Source: Colwellia sp.
GTDB lineage: Bacteria > Pseudomonadota > Gammaproteobacteria > Enterobacterales > Alteromonadaceae
DNA length: 64,000 nucleotides
NCBI GenBank assembly: GCA_002733765.1
Contig: NVWU01000012.1
Span: forward strand, 62,001-126,000
Direction: 5' to 3'
Each line of letters begins with the position of its first letter. Position 1 is the stretch's first letter. The translations under genes were made by a program, and so were the position numbers. Positions 46,141-55,167 of the stretch are shown here, one piece after another. The notes under the pieces are model-generated. The model ran no database searches. It was not told where the DNA came from and saw only the letters and a list, made by a program, of their open reading frames with translations.

Positions 46141-46182
46141 GAGTTACGAAGGCACTATGCTGAGCAGGTGCCTTCGTAACTC
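46141..46182. terminator. Very strong hairpin between the DsbA-like and lysA genes
   Basis: GAGTTACGAAGGCAC and GTGCCTTCGTAACTC are a perfect 15-base inverted repeat around a 12-base loop. A run of six T precedes the stem on the plus strand, so neither strand shows the classic stem-then-T order. It separates convergent genes and probably acts as a transcription or RNA-decay barrier for both. Confidence 0.7.
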
Positions 46183-46216
46183 GCGACTTTACTTATTTTC
46201 TGTTCCGTTGCTGCTC

Positions 46217-47479
46217 TTACACCCAATTAGGTACTGAATCAGCACTAATGACTTCTTCGTAGGTTGGACGAGCTCTAACAACAGCAAATTCATTATCTTT
46301 GACCATCACTTCTGGCGCTAACATTCGGGTGTTATAAGTAGACGCCATTACTGCGCCATAAGCTCCACAACTCATAACGGCAATTAAATCACCTGATTTT
46401 GATTCATTAACTTGCCGGTTTTTGGAAAAAGTATCACCCGTTTCACAAACAGGGCCAACAACGTCATAAATTTTCTGTGATGTATTCGTTGTATCTACGG
46501 CAAGTATTTCGTGATGAGCATCGTACATGCTTGGACGAATTAAATCGTTCATGCCCGCATCAATGATTAAAAATTGACGTTCTTCACCGGTTTTAACAAA
46601 AACGACACTCGACACTAAAATACCAGCATTGCCTAATAAAGAGCGACCGGGCTCAACAATAATTTTACAGGCTAAGTGGTCTAATTGTGCTTTGGCAATA
46701 GCAGCATATTCTTGTTTACTTGGTATGACTTCATCACTATAAGTGATGCCTAAACCGCCACCAATATCAATAACACTGATCTCGTGACCATCTTCTCTAA
46801 GATCAACGACTAATTGAGCAATGCGCTTATAGGCTTCTTCAAAGGGGGCAAGTTGGGTTAGTTGTGAGCCAATATGAACATCAACACCTTGAACCTTTAT
46901 ATTAGGTAACGAAGCTGCTTTTTTATAAGCCAGTCGAGCTTTACTTATGGGAACACCAAATTTGTTTTCAGCTTTACCGGTAGATATTTTTGCATGAGTG
47001 TTCGCGCAAACATCAGGGTTTATACGAAAAGCAATAGCCGCTGTTGTGTTTAACCGCGTGGCAACTTGGCTAATGAGTTCAAGTTCCGGCTCAGACTCCA
47101 CATTAAATTGAAAAATGCCTTGGCTTAATGCGTATACTATTTCTGATTCAACTTTAGCAACCCCAGAATAAACTATTTTGTTTGCGGGAATGCCAGCAGT
47201 AAGAGCACGACGAATTTCACCTATCGATACAACATCGGCACCTGAGCCTAGTTTTGCTAAAGTTGCTAATACAGCTTGGTTACTGTTTGCTTTTACGGCA
47301 TAGCAAATAAGCGTATCTTGTTCACTAAAAGCTTGCTGATAGCTTTGAAAGTTTTGGGCTATAGCGGTATTTGAGTAACAGTAAAAAGGCGTGCCTACTT
47401 GTTTTGCTATCTCGCTAATAGCCACGTTTTCAGCAAACATTTTGCTGTTAATATACGGAAAGTGTGTTTGAATCGTCAT
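46217..47479 (-). CDS. lysA: Diaminopimelate decarboxylase
   Basis: 420 residues. Lys63 in ICYAVKANSN binds pyridoxal phosphate. Other landmarks are FNVESEPELELI, VDVHIGSQL, the glycine-rich VIDIGGGLGITY, EPGRSLLGNAG, NDLIRPSMYDAHH, GPVCETGDTF with the catalytic Cys, and MSCGAYGAVMASTYN. It makes L-lysine from meso-diaminopimelate, the last step of the pathway. It is monocistronic and divergent from the NlpC/P60 operon. No lysine riboswitch was seen in the 143 bases upstream. Confidence 0.95.
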   Translation of the reverse strand: MTIQTHFPYINSKMFAENVAISEIAKQVGTPFYCYSNTAIAQNFQSYQQAFSEQDTLICYAVKANSNQAVLATLAKLGSGADVVSIGEIRRALTAGIPANKIVYSGVAKVESEIVYALSQGIFQFNVESEPELELISQVATRLNTTAAIAFRINPDVCANTHAKISTGKAENKFGVPISKARLAYKKAASLPNIKVQGVDVHIGSQLTQLAPFEEAYKRIAQLVVDLREDGHEISVIDIGGGLGITYSDEVIPSKQEYAAIAKAQLDHLACKIIVEPGRSLLGNAGILVSSVVFVKTGEERQFLIIDAGMNDLIRPSMYDAHHEILAVDTTNTSQKIYDVVGPVCETGDTFSKNRQVNESKSGDLIAVMSCGAYGAVMASTYNTRMLAPEVMVKDNEFAVVRARPTYEEVISADSVPNWV

Positions 47480-47622
47480 GTGCTTAGTCTTTATTTACAG
47501 AGTGAACTTTTTAAGTGTGAGTAATCTATTCTAATCTTTAATGCTATTCAATATAAACAGCCAGAATATTTTTCTCTAGTTAATATTAAATAGAGTCACC
47601 CGAACAATAAACAGGAACAGCG

Positions 47623-49005
47623 ATGAAAAAAAATAATTTATTAGCCTTGTTCAAAGTCTCTGTATTGTTAATGTCAGCGTTAAGTTTTCATGTTTTTTCC
47701 CGAGTACCAGATTACACTACAGATGTGATTGGTATAAGTGAAACACAATTATCACCTAGTCATTGGGTGAATAAATTAGCGCAAGATAATACACTTTTAA
47801 TGAACCAAACGAGCATCACTCAGTTCAACCAATCTTTAGTGCTAAGTAATCCTTATATTGTTAATCCGCTAAACTTACCTGAGCGTTTGAGTAAAGCGCA
47901 ATTATTAGCAAAAACACGCAGTATTAGCAAACCTTCAAATGATAAGCGTTTTTATGATAATGGCGAACAGCTTAATGAAAGTGATTATGCATCTTATATC
48001 GAAAACACTAACCAAAATGCAATCAAAGCCGAAAATATAGTGACATTTGGTTTAGTGATAAGGCGCTCAGTGCTACGTACCTTTCCAACCTTTGATAGGG
48101 TTTTTAAAGAGGGAGAAGATAGAGACTTAGACTGGTTTCAAGAAAGCGGTCTATTCCCTGGTGATGCTGTGGCTATTTTACAGCTGAGTAAAGACAGGCA
48201 ATGGCTTTTAGTACAGAGCTATAATTACCTTGCATGGATGCCTAAAGAAGATGTCGCGATTGGTAATAAAACGGATATTTTAGCCTTTAAAAAGGCTGAG
48301 AACTTTATTGTAGTCACTGGCAGTAAAGCGTTCACTAACCATGTACCAAATCAGGCAGCGCTGTCAAATATTCAACTGGATATGGGCATACGATTACCTT
48401 TAGCTAAACGTAGTGAATATAGTAATACGCTATATGGGCAAAACCCGTTTGCTAATTATATTGTTAAATTTCCAAGTAGAGATTCAGAGGGTAAATTAGT
48501 ATTTCAACTTGTGCCAATACCACGTGGTCAAGATGTACGTGTAGGTTATTTACCTTTTACCAAGCAAAATTTAGTTCAGCAATCTTTTAAATTTTTAGGT
48601 GAACGTTACGGCTGGGGACACGATTATAATGGTCGAGATTGTACTGGCTTTATTGGTGAAATCTATAAAAGTTTCGGTTTGTTGATGCCAAGAAATTCAG
48701 GGCAACAGGCTAAAAGTGATTATGGTCTCAATCATTATTTTGCTAAGGGCACAACCAAAGCGGATAAGTTAACAGTGATTAAGCAGATGCAAACGGGCGA
48801 TCTTATTTATATTCCTGGCCATGTGATGATGTATTTAGGACAGGAAAACTCAAAGCCCTATATTATTCATGATGTAAAAGAATTGGGCTACATTGATGAG
48901 CGTGGTGAAGTATACCGTGGTACGCTAAACGGTGTTTCTGTTACGCCATTGTTACCATTAAAAGATTATGTCGATAGTATTACTAACATTAAGCGTATTA
49001 GATAA
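47623..49005 (+). CDS. NlpC/P60 peptidase with SH3 domains, probable murein endopeptidase
   Basis: 460 residues with a signal peptide (VLLMSALSFHVFS). The N-terminal part fits the N_NLPC_P60 / SH3b arrangement (about 150-215 and 220-310) of YkfC-like enzymes. The C-terminal NlpC/P60 domain has the catalytic Cys340 (GRDCTGFIGEIYKSFG) and His400 (IPGHVMMYLG). Family enzymes cut the gamma-D-Glu-diaminopimelate bond of murein peptides and release L-Ala-D-Glu. The next gene is an L-Ala-D/L-Glu epimerase, 23 bases on, which fits this reaction. The enzyme should act in the periplasm. Confidence 0.9.
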   Translation: MKKNNLLALFKVSVLLMSALSFHVFSRVPDYTTDVIGISETQLSPSHWVNKLAQDNTLLMNQTSITQFNQSLVLSNPYIVNPLNLPERLSKAQLLAKTRSISKPSNDKRFYDNGEQLNESDYASYIENTNQNAIKAENIVTFGLVIRRSVLRTFPTFDRVFKEGEDRDLDWFQESGLFPGDAVAILQLSKDRQWLLVQSYNYLAWMPKEDVAIGNKTDILAFKKAENFIVVTGSKAFTNHVPNQAALSNIQLDMGIRLPLAKRSEYSNTLYGQNPFANYIVKFPSRDSEGKLVFQLVPIPRGQDVRVGYLPFTKQNLVQQSFKFLGERYGWGHDYNGRDCTGFIGEIYKSFGLLMPRNSGQQAKSDYGLNHYFAKGTTKADKLTVIKQMQTGDLIYIPGHVMMYLGQENSKPYIIHDVKELGYIDERGEVYRGTLNGVSVTPLLPLKDYVDSITNIKRIR

Positions 49006-49028
49006 ATGACGATGATAAAGGTAACGAG

Positions 49029-50120
49029 ATGAAAATAACTAATATTCGTTTTGCCAAATTAACGGTACCTTTGGTAACTCCTTTTAAAACAGCACTGCGT
49101 TGCGTGGACAATATTGACGATTTAGTGGTGATTATTGAAACAGATACCGGAGAAATTGGCTATGGTGCCGCGCCGGCTACGCCACTAATCACTGGTGATA
49201 CACATAGCTCAGTGATGGCGGCAATAGATTCGGTGATTAAGCCATTGTTAATCGGTCTAGACCTTACCAATATTAACGAGTTGACTAATATTGTTCAGTC
49301 GGCTCTTATTAAAAATACTAGCGCAAAGGCGGCGGTTGAAATTGCTCTTTATGATTTATGGGGAAAATTATACAACACACCTTTATATAAGTTACTGGGG
49401 GGCGGTAACAACCAACTGAAAACAGACATCACTATTAGTATTGATAATATCGATAAAATGATCAGTGACAGTCAAAAAGCATTAGCACAAGGTTTTGATC
49501 GTTTAAAAATTAAAGTTGGCAATGATATTTATCAAGATATTGAACGAGTGCGAAATATTTACCAAGTAGTAAAAGGCAAGGCATTAATTCGTTTGGATGT
49601 GAATCAAGGCTGGACGGCTAAGCAAACGGTGTTTGCGATACAAAAACTTGACGCTGCAGGGGTTGAATTAGAGTTAATTGAGCAGCCTGTTAAAGTGGAT
49701 GATTTAGCCGGTATGCGTTATGTCACTGAGCGAGTTTTAACCCCTATTATGGCTGATGAAAGTGCGTTTGGCCCTAAAGAGGTTATTGAACTTATTACTA
49801 CAGGGACCGCGGATATTATCAATATTAAGTTGATGAAAACAGGCGGTTTATCCAATGCGATTAAAATTGCTGATATCTGCCAAACCTACCATATTGATTG
49901 CATGATGGGTTGTATGCTTGAAGGTAGCATAGGTGTAGCAGCTGCAGCGCATTTAGCTGCGGCAAAATCGAATGTAATCACTAAAATTGACCTTGATGGT
50001 CCTGCACTTGGACAATACGATCCTGTACATGGCGGGGTAAACTTTAACTTCGCTCATATTAGCTTAGGTGATGGGCCTGGGTTAGGTATTAAAAAGATTG
50101 ATGATTTGGTTGAACTCTAA
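49029..50120 (+). CDS. L-Ala-D/L-Glu (dipeptide) epimerase, enolase superfamily
   Basis: 363 residues in the muconate-lactonizing-enzyme group. The catalytic KxK is in DRLKIKVGND (Lys about 160-162), metal ligands in RLDVNQGW, IEQPV and MADESAF, and the second Lys in IIKLMKTGGLSN. The subgroup matches dipeptide epimerases such as YcjG, which turn L-Ala-D-Glu from murein into L-Ala-L-Glu. Its position after a murein peptidase and before a symporter gene supports that. Other substrates of the superfamily cannot be excluded. Confidence 0.88.
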   Translation: MKITNIRFAKLTVPLVTPFKTALRCVDNIDDLVVIIETDTGEIGYGAAPATPLITGDTHSSVMAAIDSVIKPLLIGLDLTNINELTNIVQSALIKNTSAKAAVEIALYDLWGKLYNTPLYKLLGGGNNQLKTDITISIDNIDKMISDSQKALAQGFDRLKIKVGNDIYQDIERVRNIYQVVKGKALIRLDVNQGWTAKQTVFAIQKLDAAGVELELIEQPVKVDDLAGMRYVTERVLTPIMADESAFGPKEVIELITTGTADIINIKLMKTGGLSNAIKIADICQTYHIDCMMGCMLEGSIGVAAAAHLAAAKSNVITKIDLDGPALGQYDPVHGGVNFNFAHISLGDGPGLGIKKIDDLVEL

Positions 50121-50150
50121 CGGTTAATTTTTCAATGAGTAAAGGTTGTT

Positions 50151-51767
50151 ATGAGCGCAGAATATACAGGTGTAGATTGGTTGGTTTTTGTTGCTTATGG
50201 CGCGATTTTATTGCTGTCAGGCTGGTGGGTGAATCGCAAAAAATCAACCAGCAGTGCAGATTACTTTCTTGGCGGTAATGCGATGCCTATGTGGATGGTC
50301 TCTATTTCTGTCTTGGCCACGTCGCAATCAGCAGCAACTTTTCTAGGTGGCCCAGATATGGGCTATCGTGGAGATTTATCTTATCTGGCGACTAATATTG
50401 GCGCTTTTATTGCGGCATTTATTGTCGCCGCTTACCTCATTCCTAAATTTTATCAATACAAGGTTTTTACTGTTTATCAATTGCTTGAGCAGCAAATAGG
50501 ACCAAGAGCAAAAAAGCATGCCGGTATTATGTATTTATTTGGTCGTGTATTTGCGAGTGGTGCGCGTTTGTATATGGCAGCCATTGCCGTAGCGATGATT
50601 TTATTCGGTGATATTTCCGCACCAAGTATTGTTTATGCAACCATCATCATTACGGTTATTGGTTTGTTATTTTCAGTATTTGGCGGGGTACGCTCGGTTA
50701 TTTATAGTGATGTTATTCAAGCGGTTGTTTATGTCAGTGCAGCGGTATTTGTTATTTATTTTCTAGTTATCACTATCCCCGCTGATTTTTCAACCATTAT
50801 AGCAGCGCTTCAAGAGCCAGCAGTTACCACAACTGGCTTTATTCAAACCTCAAAATTAACATTATTTAATTTTGATTTAGATTTTAGCAGCGCGGGCATG
50901 TTCGGTTTTTGGTCGTCTATCACGGGGTTCTTATTACTCAATATTGCTGCTTTTGGTTTAGATCAAGACATGACCCAAAGAGTGTTAACGTGTAAAACGG
51001 CTAAAGAAGGCAGTAAGGCAATGTTACTTTCTGTGGTGATGGTTATTCCCGTGATGTTTTTATTTTTGGTTATCGGCTTATTGTTATTTATCTTTTATCA
51101 GCGTCCTGACTTAATGGGTGAGGGGGCGGCAACCGCAATGACATCATTTGATGGTACAAAAGTAACGGTATTTATGTCGTATGTACTTAATCAAATTCCT
51201 TCAGGTGTACGTGGCTTGGTAACGATAGGCATTATTGCCGCAGCCTTATCTACACTGAATTCTGGCCTAAGTTCAATGTCATCGGTATTAGTACAAGATT
51301 TGTATCGTCCTTTTAACCTAAAAAGGGGTTTACAGTTTGCTGATAATCATTATGTTAAGGCCGGTAAAGTCAGCATGACTATTGTTGCTATTGCGTTAGC
51401 TGCGATGGCGGTATTGTGTTATTACTGGCAACAGCATACGGATACGCCATTATTAGCTTTTGCTTTAAGCGTTATGTTATTTTCTTATAGTGGTTTGCTT
51501 GGTGTTTATTTTACCGCGCTTTTTACCAAACGAGGCAGTGAGCGCTCGGTAACCGCAGCCTTAATCACGGGCTTTGTCATTACGCTACTTTTCCAGCCTT
51601 ATATTCAAACATTGTATTTACCAGCAACATTGGTTTTTGATTTAGCTTTTACTTGGAAACTATGCATAGCAACATTTATTTCTACTTTGGTGTGCTTGCT
51701 CGGTACTAGAAACCTCGTTGATAAGCCATGTGGACAGAATAAGACTAAACTTGAGGTGCACGCATAA
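50151..51767 (+). CDS. Sodium:solute symporter (SSS family)
   Basis: 538 residues with about 14 membrane helices. The SSS landmarks are present: SADYFLGGNAMPMWMVSISVLATSQSAATFLGGP, FGGVRSVIYSDVIQAVVY, FGLDQDMTQRVLTCKTAKEG and AALSTLNSGLSSMSSVLVQDLY. It would bring a solute in with sodium across the inner membrane. The operon suggests a murein peptide, amino sugar or muropeptide as substrate. The stop overlaps the next start (TAATG), so transporter and kinase are translationally coupled. Confidence 0.92.
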   Translation: MSAEYTGVDWLVFVAYGAILLLSGWWVNRKKSTSSADYFLGGNAMPMWMVSISVLATSQSAATFLGGPDMGYRGDLSYLATNIGAFIAAFIVAAYLIPKFYQYKVFTVYQLLEQQIGPRAKKHAGIMYLFGRVFASGARLYMAAIAVAMILFGDISAPSIVYATIIITVIGLLFSVFGGVRSVIYSDVIQAVVYVSAAVFVIYFLVITIPADFSTIIAALQEPAVTTTGFIQTSKLTLFNFDLDFSSAGMFGFWSSITGFLLLNIAAFGLDQDMTQRVLTCKTAKEGSKAMLLSVVMVIPVMFLFLVIGLLLFIFYQRPDLMGEGAATAMTSFDGTKVTVFMSYVLNQIPSGVRGLVTIGIIAAALSTLNSGLSSMSSVLVQDLYRPFNLKRGLQFADNHYVKAGKVSMTIVAIALAAMAVLCYYWQQHTDTPLLAFALSVMLFSYSGLLGVYFTALFTKRGSERSVTAALITGFVITLLFQPYIQTLYLPATLVFDLAFTWKLCIATFISTLVCLLGTRNLVDKPCGQNKTKLEVHA

Positions 51768-52711
51768 TGACGTTGAAAAACAGGAAGAAAACGTTGACAA
51801 ATGTTAACTATATTTTGGGCGTTGATGGGGGCGGTACTAAAACCATCGCTCGTTTAATCAACTTAACTAGTCAGGAGCAATGGCAAGCTGCGTCAGGCCC
51901 ATCATCATTAACGAATGACTTTACTGGGGCGGTAAACGTCTTAAATGCGTTAATTGATGACTTAACCGGACAAGCCGCTTGTCAATCACTGGAGGTGGTT
52001 GCCGTGTTTGGGTTAGCGGGTACCGATGACAGTGATATTGTGACTAAATTACAACAAATATTCGCGCATCGCTTTGCCGTTTTAGATATTTTTAATGATG
52101 CCACCACGTCTGCTTATGGCGCAAATAATGGCGGCGAGGTGGCTGTTGTTGCTTTAGGCACTGGCTCTGTAGGGATGCGTTTACAATTTAACGAACAAGG
52201 TAAGTTAACTCAGCATATAGTTGGCGGTTGGGGTTTTCTCATTGGTGATGAAGGGGGCGGTGCTAAACTAGGCTACCATAGTGTTCAGGCTTTAGTGACT
52301 GAATTTCAACATTTTGGCTATGTACATAGCCAATTAACTCAAGCGGTTGCTAGGTTTATTAATACTAAAGATAGTGGTGTGATAACACGACAGGCTATTG
52401 CTGTTTGGTTAGCCAATGCAAAGCCTGTTAATTTTGCTCAATTATCACCTTTGGTTACTCAGCATCAAAGTGTTTGCCCGGTGGCGAAAGAAATTATTAT
52501 TAATCACGTTGCTAGTGTGGAACTTCTCATTAAAGACACACGAGCAGCTACCACATTGCCAGTAGTTTTGTTGGGAGGGCTTGCTCAGACGACCCAAACG
52601 CTATTGTCAGCGGTAACCAAACGTTTGTTAATTAACGCAAAAGGTGATGCGCTTGATGGTGCTTGCTTACTTGCTAACATCGCGTTGAAAAAGCACAAAC
52701 TTGTACGTTAA
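51767..52711 (+). CDS. BadF/BadG-type ATPase, probable amino-sugar kinase
   Basis: 314 residues of the ASKHA fold as in N-acetylglucosamine kinases. The phosphate-binding motif is LGVDGGGTKTIARL, the second is VVALGTGSVGMRL, and GGWGFLIGDEGGGAKLG is the sugar/nucleotide region; a late LLGGLAQ completes the ATP site. By family it phosphorylates GlcNAc, GlcN or MurNAc, and is not an activator of enoyl reductases. It is translationally coupled to the symporter, which suggests phosphorylation of the sugar just imported. Confidence 0.85.
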   Translation: MTLKNRKKTLTNVNYILGVDGGGTKTIARLINLTSQEQWQAASGPSSLTNDFTGAVNVLNALIDDLTGQAACQSLEVVAVFGLAGTDDSDIVTKLQQIFAHRFAVLDIFNDATTSAYGANNGGEVAVVALGTGSVGMRLQFNEQGKLTQHIVGGWGFLIGDEGGGAKLGYHSVQALVTEFQHFGYVHSQLTQAVARFINTKDSGVITRQAIAVWLANAKPVNFAQLSPLVTQHQSVCPVAKEIIINHVASVELLIKDTRAATTLPVVLLGGLAQTTQTLLSAVTKRLLINAKGDALDGACLLANIALKKHKLVR

Positions 52712-52761
52712 TCAGGCTACTTATTTACGGGTAATGTTATGCTTAGCTAAGCTGAAATGAG

Positions 52762-53298
52762 TTATGCGTTTAACAATGACAACGCACTTTGTAACTTATC
52801 TACTAACTCAGGATTAGTTAATACTTGTTTTTCGCTATCAAAATTGTCAAAAAAACTAGGAATAGAAACACTCGCTTTAACATCACCGGCAAAATAAGAT
52901 GCCGATGCTGTTGCTGCGGCTAATACCGAGCCTGCACCACCGGGGCCTGGCGATGTTGCTAAAAATATCATAGCCTTATTTTGATAAAGTTTTTTATCGA
53001 TACGAGAAGTCCAATCAAAAAGGTTTTTATAAGCCGAAGTGTAATAGCCGTTATGCTCAGCAAAAGAGATGATAATGGCATCGGCTTGGCCTAGTTTAGC
53101 GAAAAAATCTTTTGCTAATTGTGGTTGGCCTAGCACTGCTTCTTTATCTTGGCTAAATAATGGCATTTCATAGTCATTAATATCTAGAATTTCCACTTCA
53201 ACGTTATAACTATGTTTAACTAAAGATGCGGCATAAGTGACCAATTGCTTATTGATCGATTTTGAACTGCTGCTTGCAGCAAAGGCTAATAATTTCAT
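52762..53298 (-). CDS. NAD(P)H-dependent FMN reductase
   Basis: 178 residues of the flavodoxin-like NADPH:FMN reductase family. The FMN phosphate loop is FAASSSSKSINKQLV at the N-terminus; the isoalloxazine contact region is ISFAEHNGYYTSAYKNLFDW, and LATSPGPGGAGSVLAA follows. It reduces flavin or quinones in the cytoplasm. It is divergent from a LysR-family gene 99 bases away, which is its likely regulator. It ends before the convergent sugar-kinase gene. Confidence 0.9.
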   Translation of the reverse strand: MKLLAFAASSSSKSINKQLVTYAASLVKHSYNVEVEILDINDYEMPLFSQDKEAVLGQPQLAKDFFAKLGQADAIIISFAEHNGYYTSAYKNLFDWTSRIDKKLYQNKAMIFLATSPGPGGAGSVLAAATASASYFAGDVKASVSIPSFFDNFDSEKQVLTNPELVDKLQSALSLLNA

Positions 53299-53397
53299 GA
53301 GGGTGTTCCTTTAAATATGTAGGCAAGTTAATGATGACTAGTATATATTACAAGCTTAGTGTAATTAATATAGTAAAAAGTATTTGTTTGTTTCCAT

Positions 53398-54312
53398 ATG
53401 ACACATAATAGTAAAGACAGTAAGTTATTTGATGGCATCATCATTTTTACCCAAGTGGTAAAATGCGGTAGTTTTTTTAAGGCTGCTGAGGTGACTGGGC
53501 ATTCTAATTCTTATATCAGTAAAACAATTAATAAACTCGAAGCTAGACTAGCGGTACGCTTGTTAAACCGCACTACGCGATCGCTTAGTTTAACGCCTGA
53601 AGGTAAAGTTTATTTTGAACAATGCCAGCAACTAGTATTAGATGCGGAGGATGCTTTAGGTTTACTAAGTCAAAGCCATGTTCAGCCAAAAGGCTTGTTG
53701 AAAATAAGTTGTCCTGTTGCTTTTGCTCAAGGCTACTTACAAGATTTTTTATCAAAATATTTACTGCGTTATCCTGAGGTTGAACTACAGCTTGATTTAA
53801 ATGACCGTCGTGTTGATCTTATTCAAGGAGGCTTTGATTTAGTGATCAGGGCTACGGATCAATTGGAAGAGTCTAGTTTCATTTGTCGAAAAATATATAG
53901 TTGTAAAAGCTACACCGTAGCCACTCGCGATTATTTACAACGCTTTGGTCGACCAATTAAACCGGAGGAGTTGATTGAACACCAATGTCTTTGTTACAGC
54001 AATTTAAAAACACCTAAACGTTGGCACTATGTTGAGCCTAATGGACATGAGATTCAAGTCGATGTTTCGGCTAAATTACTTTGTAATAGTGCACAAATGG
54101 AGTTGGCTATGGTGAAAGCTGGCCATGGAATTTGCCGTTTACCCGAGTTTGCGATGGAGCAGGAAATTAAAGATAACTCGTTAGAAATACTTTTTAGTGA
54201 TTATCCCCCACCGATTATTAACGTTTATGCTATTTATCCTAGTCGACAGCATTTATCACCGAAAGTTAGGTGCTTTATTGATTTATTGGTTGAGCATATG
54301 CCTGTGAGCTAA
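53398..54312 (+). CDS. LysR-family transcriptional regulator
   Basis: 304 residues. The N-terminal helix-turn-helix reads VVKCGSFFKAAEVTGHSNSYISKTINKLEARLAVRLLNRTTRSLSLTPEG, the CrgA/AaeR-like subgroup. The effector domain follows from about residue 95. It is divergent from the flavin reductase gene and probably controls it in response to a quinone or similar electrophile, as related regulators do; that is inference. Its 3' end overlaps the end of the convergent DUF2982-type gene by four bases. Confidence 0.9.
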   Translation: MTHNSKDSKLFDGIIIFTQVVKCGSFFKAAEVTGHSNSYISKTINKLEARLAVRLLNRTTRSLSLTPEGKVYFEQCQQLVLDAEDALGLLSQSHVQPKGLLKISCPVAFAQGYLQDFLSKYLLRYPEVELQLDLNDRRVDLIQGGFDLVIRATDQLEESSFICRKIYSCKSYTVATRDYLQRFGRPIKPEELIEHQCLCYSNLKTPKRWHYVEPNGHEIQVDVSAKLLCNSAQMELAMVKAGHGICRLPEFAMEQEIKDNSLEILFSDYPPPIINVYAIYPSRQHLSPKVRCFIDLLVEHMPVS

Positions 54313-54992
54313 GTTTTATCATAATGTCGAGATGCATTCTGACACTGTTTTAATAGCTGATGGAAATCATTTAGTGCTCTATCCATACTCGTTTCAGGAA
54401 GATAAAGATGGTAGCCCAATGCAGACTGTAGGCTTTTACAATGATGCAAAAATGCGGCTATAGGTCCTGAAATCTCCAAACCAGATTGTAAAGTAAATGG
54501 CGTAAAGTTAAGTTGAATTTGTTCAAATGACAATAGTTGCTGTACAAAAGCGAACTTGAGTAAAGGTTGTTGTTCATGTATCAGCCGGTTAGCTAATCTA
54601 GGTGATATTTGTTGCGCGAGTGTTTCTAAATTGATTAAACGAATACCAATATAGGGTAGGTCTATTGAGGTGATTCCATAGACTTCTCTAATAGGTTTTA
54701 TTGCTTGAATTTGTTGCCAAGCAATTTGCCAGTTACCGTATATATGCAAATATTTCAGTTTTTCTGGTGTGATATGATAACTAAATTGTGGCTGCAAATA
54801 TTTTGTCAGCCCAGTAATCATAATGACTATGGCCACTAAAAAAATAAATATTAATACTAATTTAAATGCTTGCCAATAATACTGGCTAACTAACAAAGTT
54901 AACAATAATAGTATCCAGCCAACTAGCAGTAAAAATATCGCATGATGATTGGCTTGTGCTTTGATATTAATAATAGGTAATGGTGTTGTCAT
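54309..54992 (-). CDS. DUF2982-type membrane protein
   Basis: 227 residues with two N-terminal membrane helices (about 15-35 and 42-62), then a cytoplasmic domain starting PQFSYHITPEKLKYLHIYGNWQIAWQQIQAI, a PH-like opening seen in small membrane proteins. The later SGPIAAFLHHCKSLQSALGYHLYLPE segment is what I associate with DUF2982 of Shewanella, Vibrio and relatives. Function unknown. It is convergent with the LysR gene, with a 4-base overlap of their ends. Confidence 0.7.
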   Translation of the reverse strand: MTTPLPIINIKAQANHHAIFLLLVGWILLLLTLLVSQYYWQAFKLVLIFIFLVAIVIMITGLTKYLQPQFSYHITPEKLKYLHIYGNWQIAWQQIQAIKPIREVYGITSIDLPYIGIRLINLETLAQQISPRLANRLIHEQQPLLKFAFVQQLLSFEQIQLNFTPFTLQSGLEISGPIAAFLHHCKSLQSALGYHLYLPETSMDRALNDFHQLLKQCQNASRHYDKT

Positions 54993-55167
54993 GATAATAC
55001 CAGTTGCTATAGCTCACTTTATTAATGAGTTAATGAGTCAATTTACCTGTTAAGTATAAACGCTTTTTAGGTGTTCTGTGACAACACATTATGTTTGATA
55101 TTCACGACCCTTAATTTAACAAAGCGTAGTTGTTAACGTGATATTGTAAGTATTATTCATTAAAATG

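Noticed and set aside
47480..47622. Lysine riboswitch upstream of lysA
   Set aside because: The 143-base gap is too short and lacks the conserved multi-stem core.
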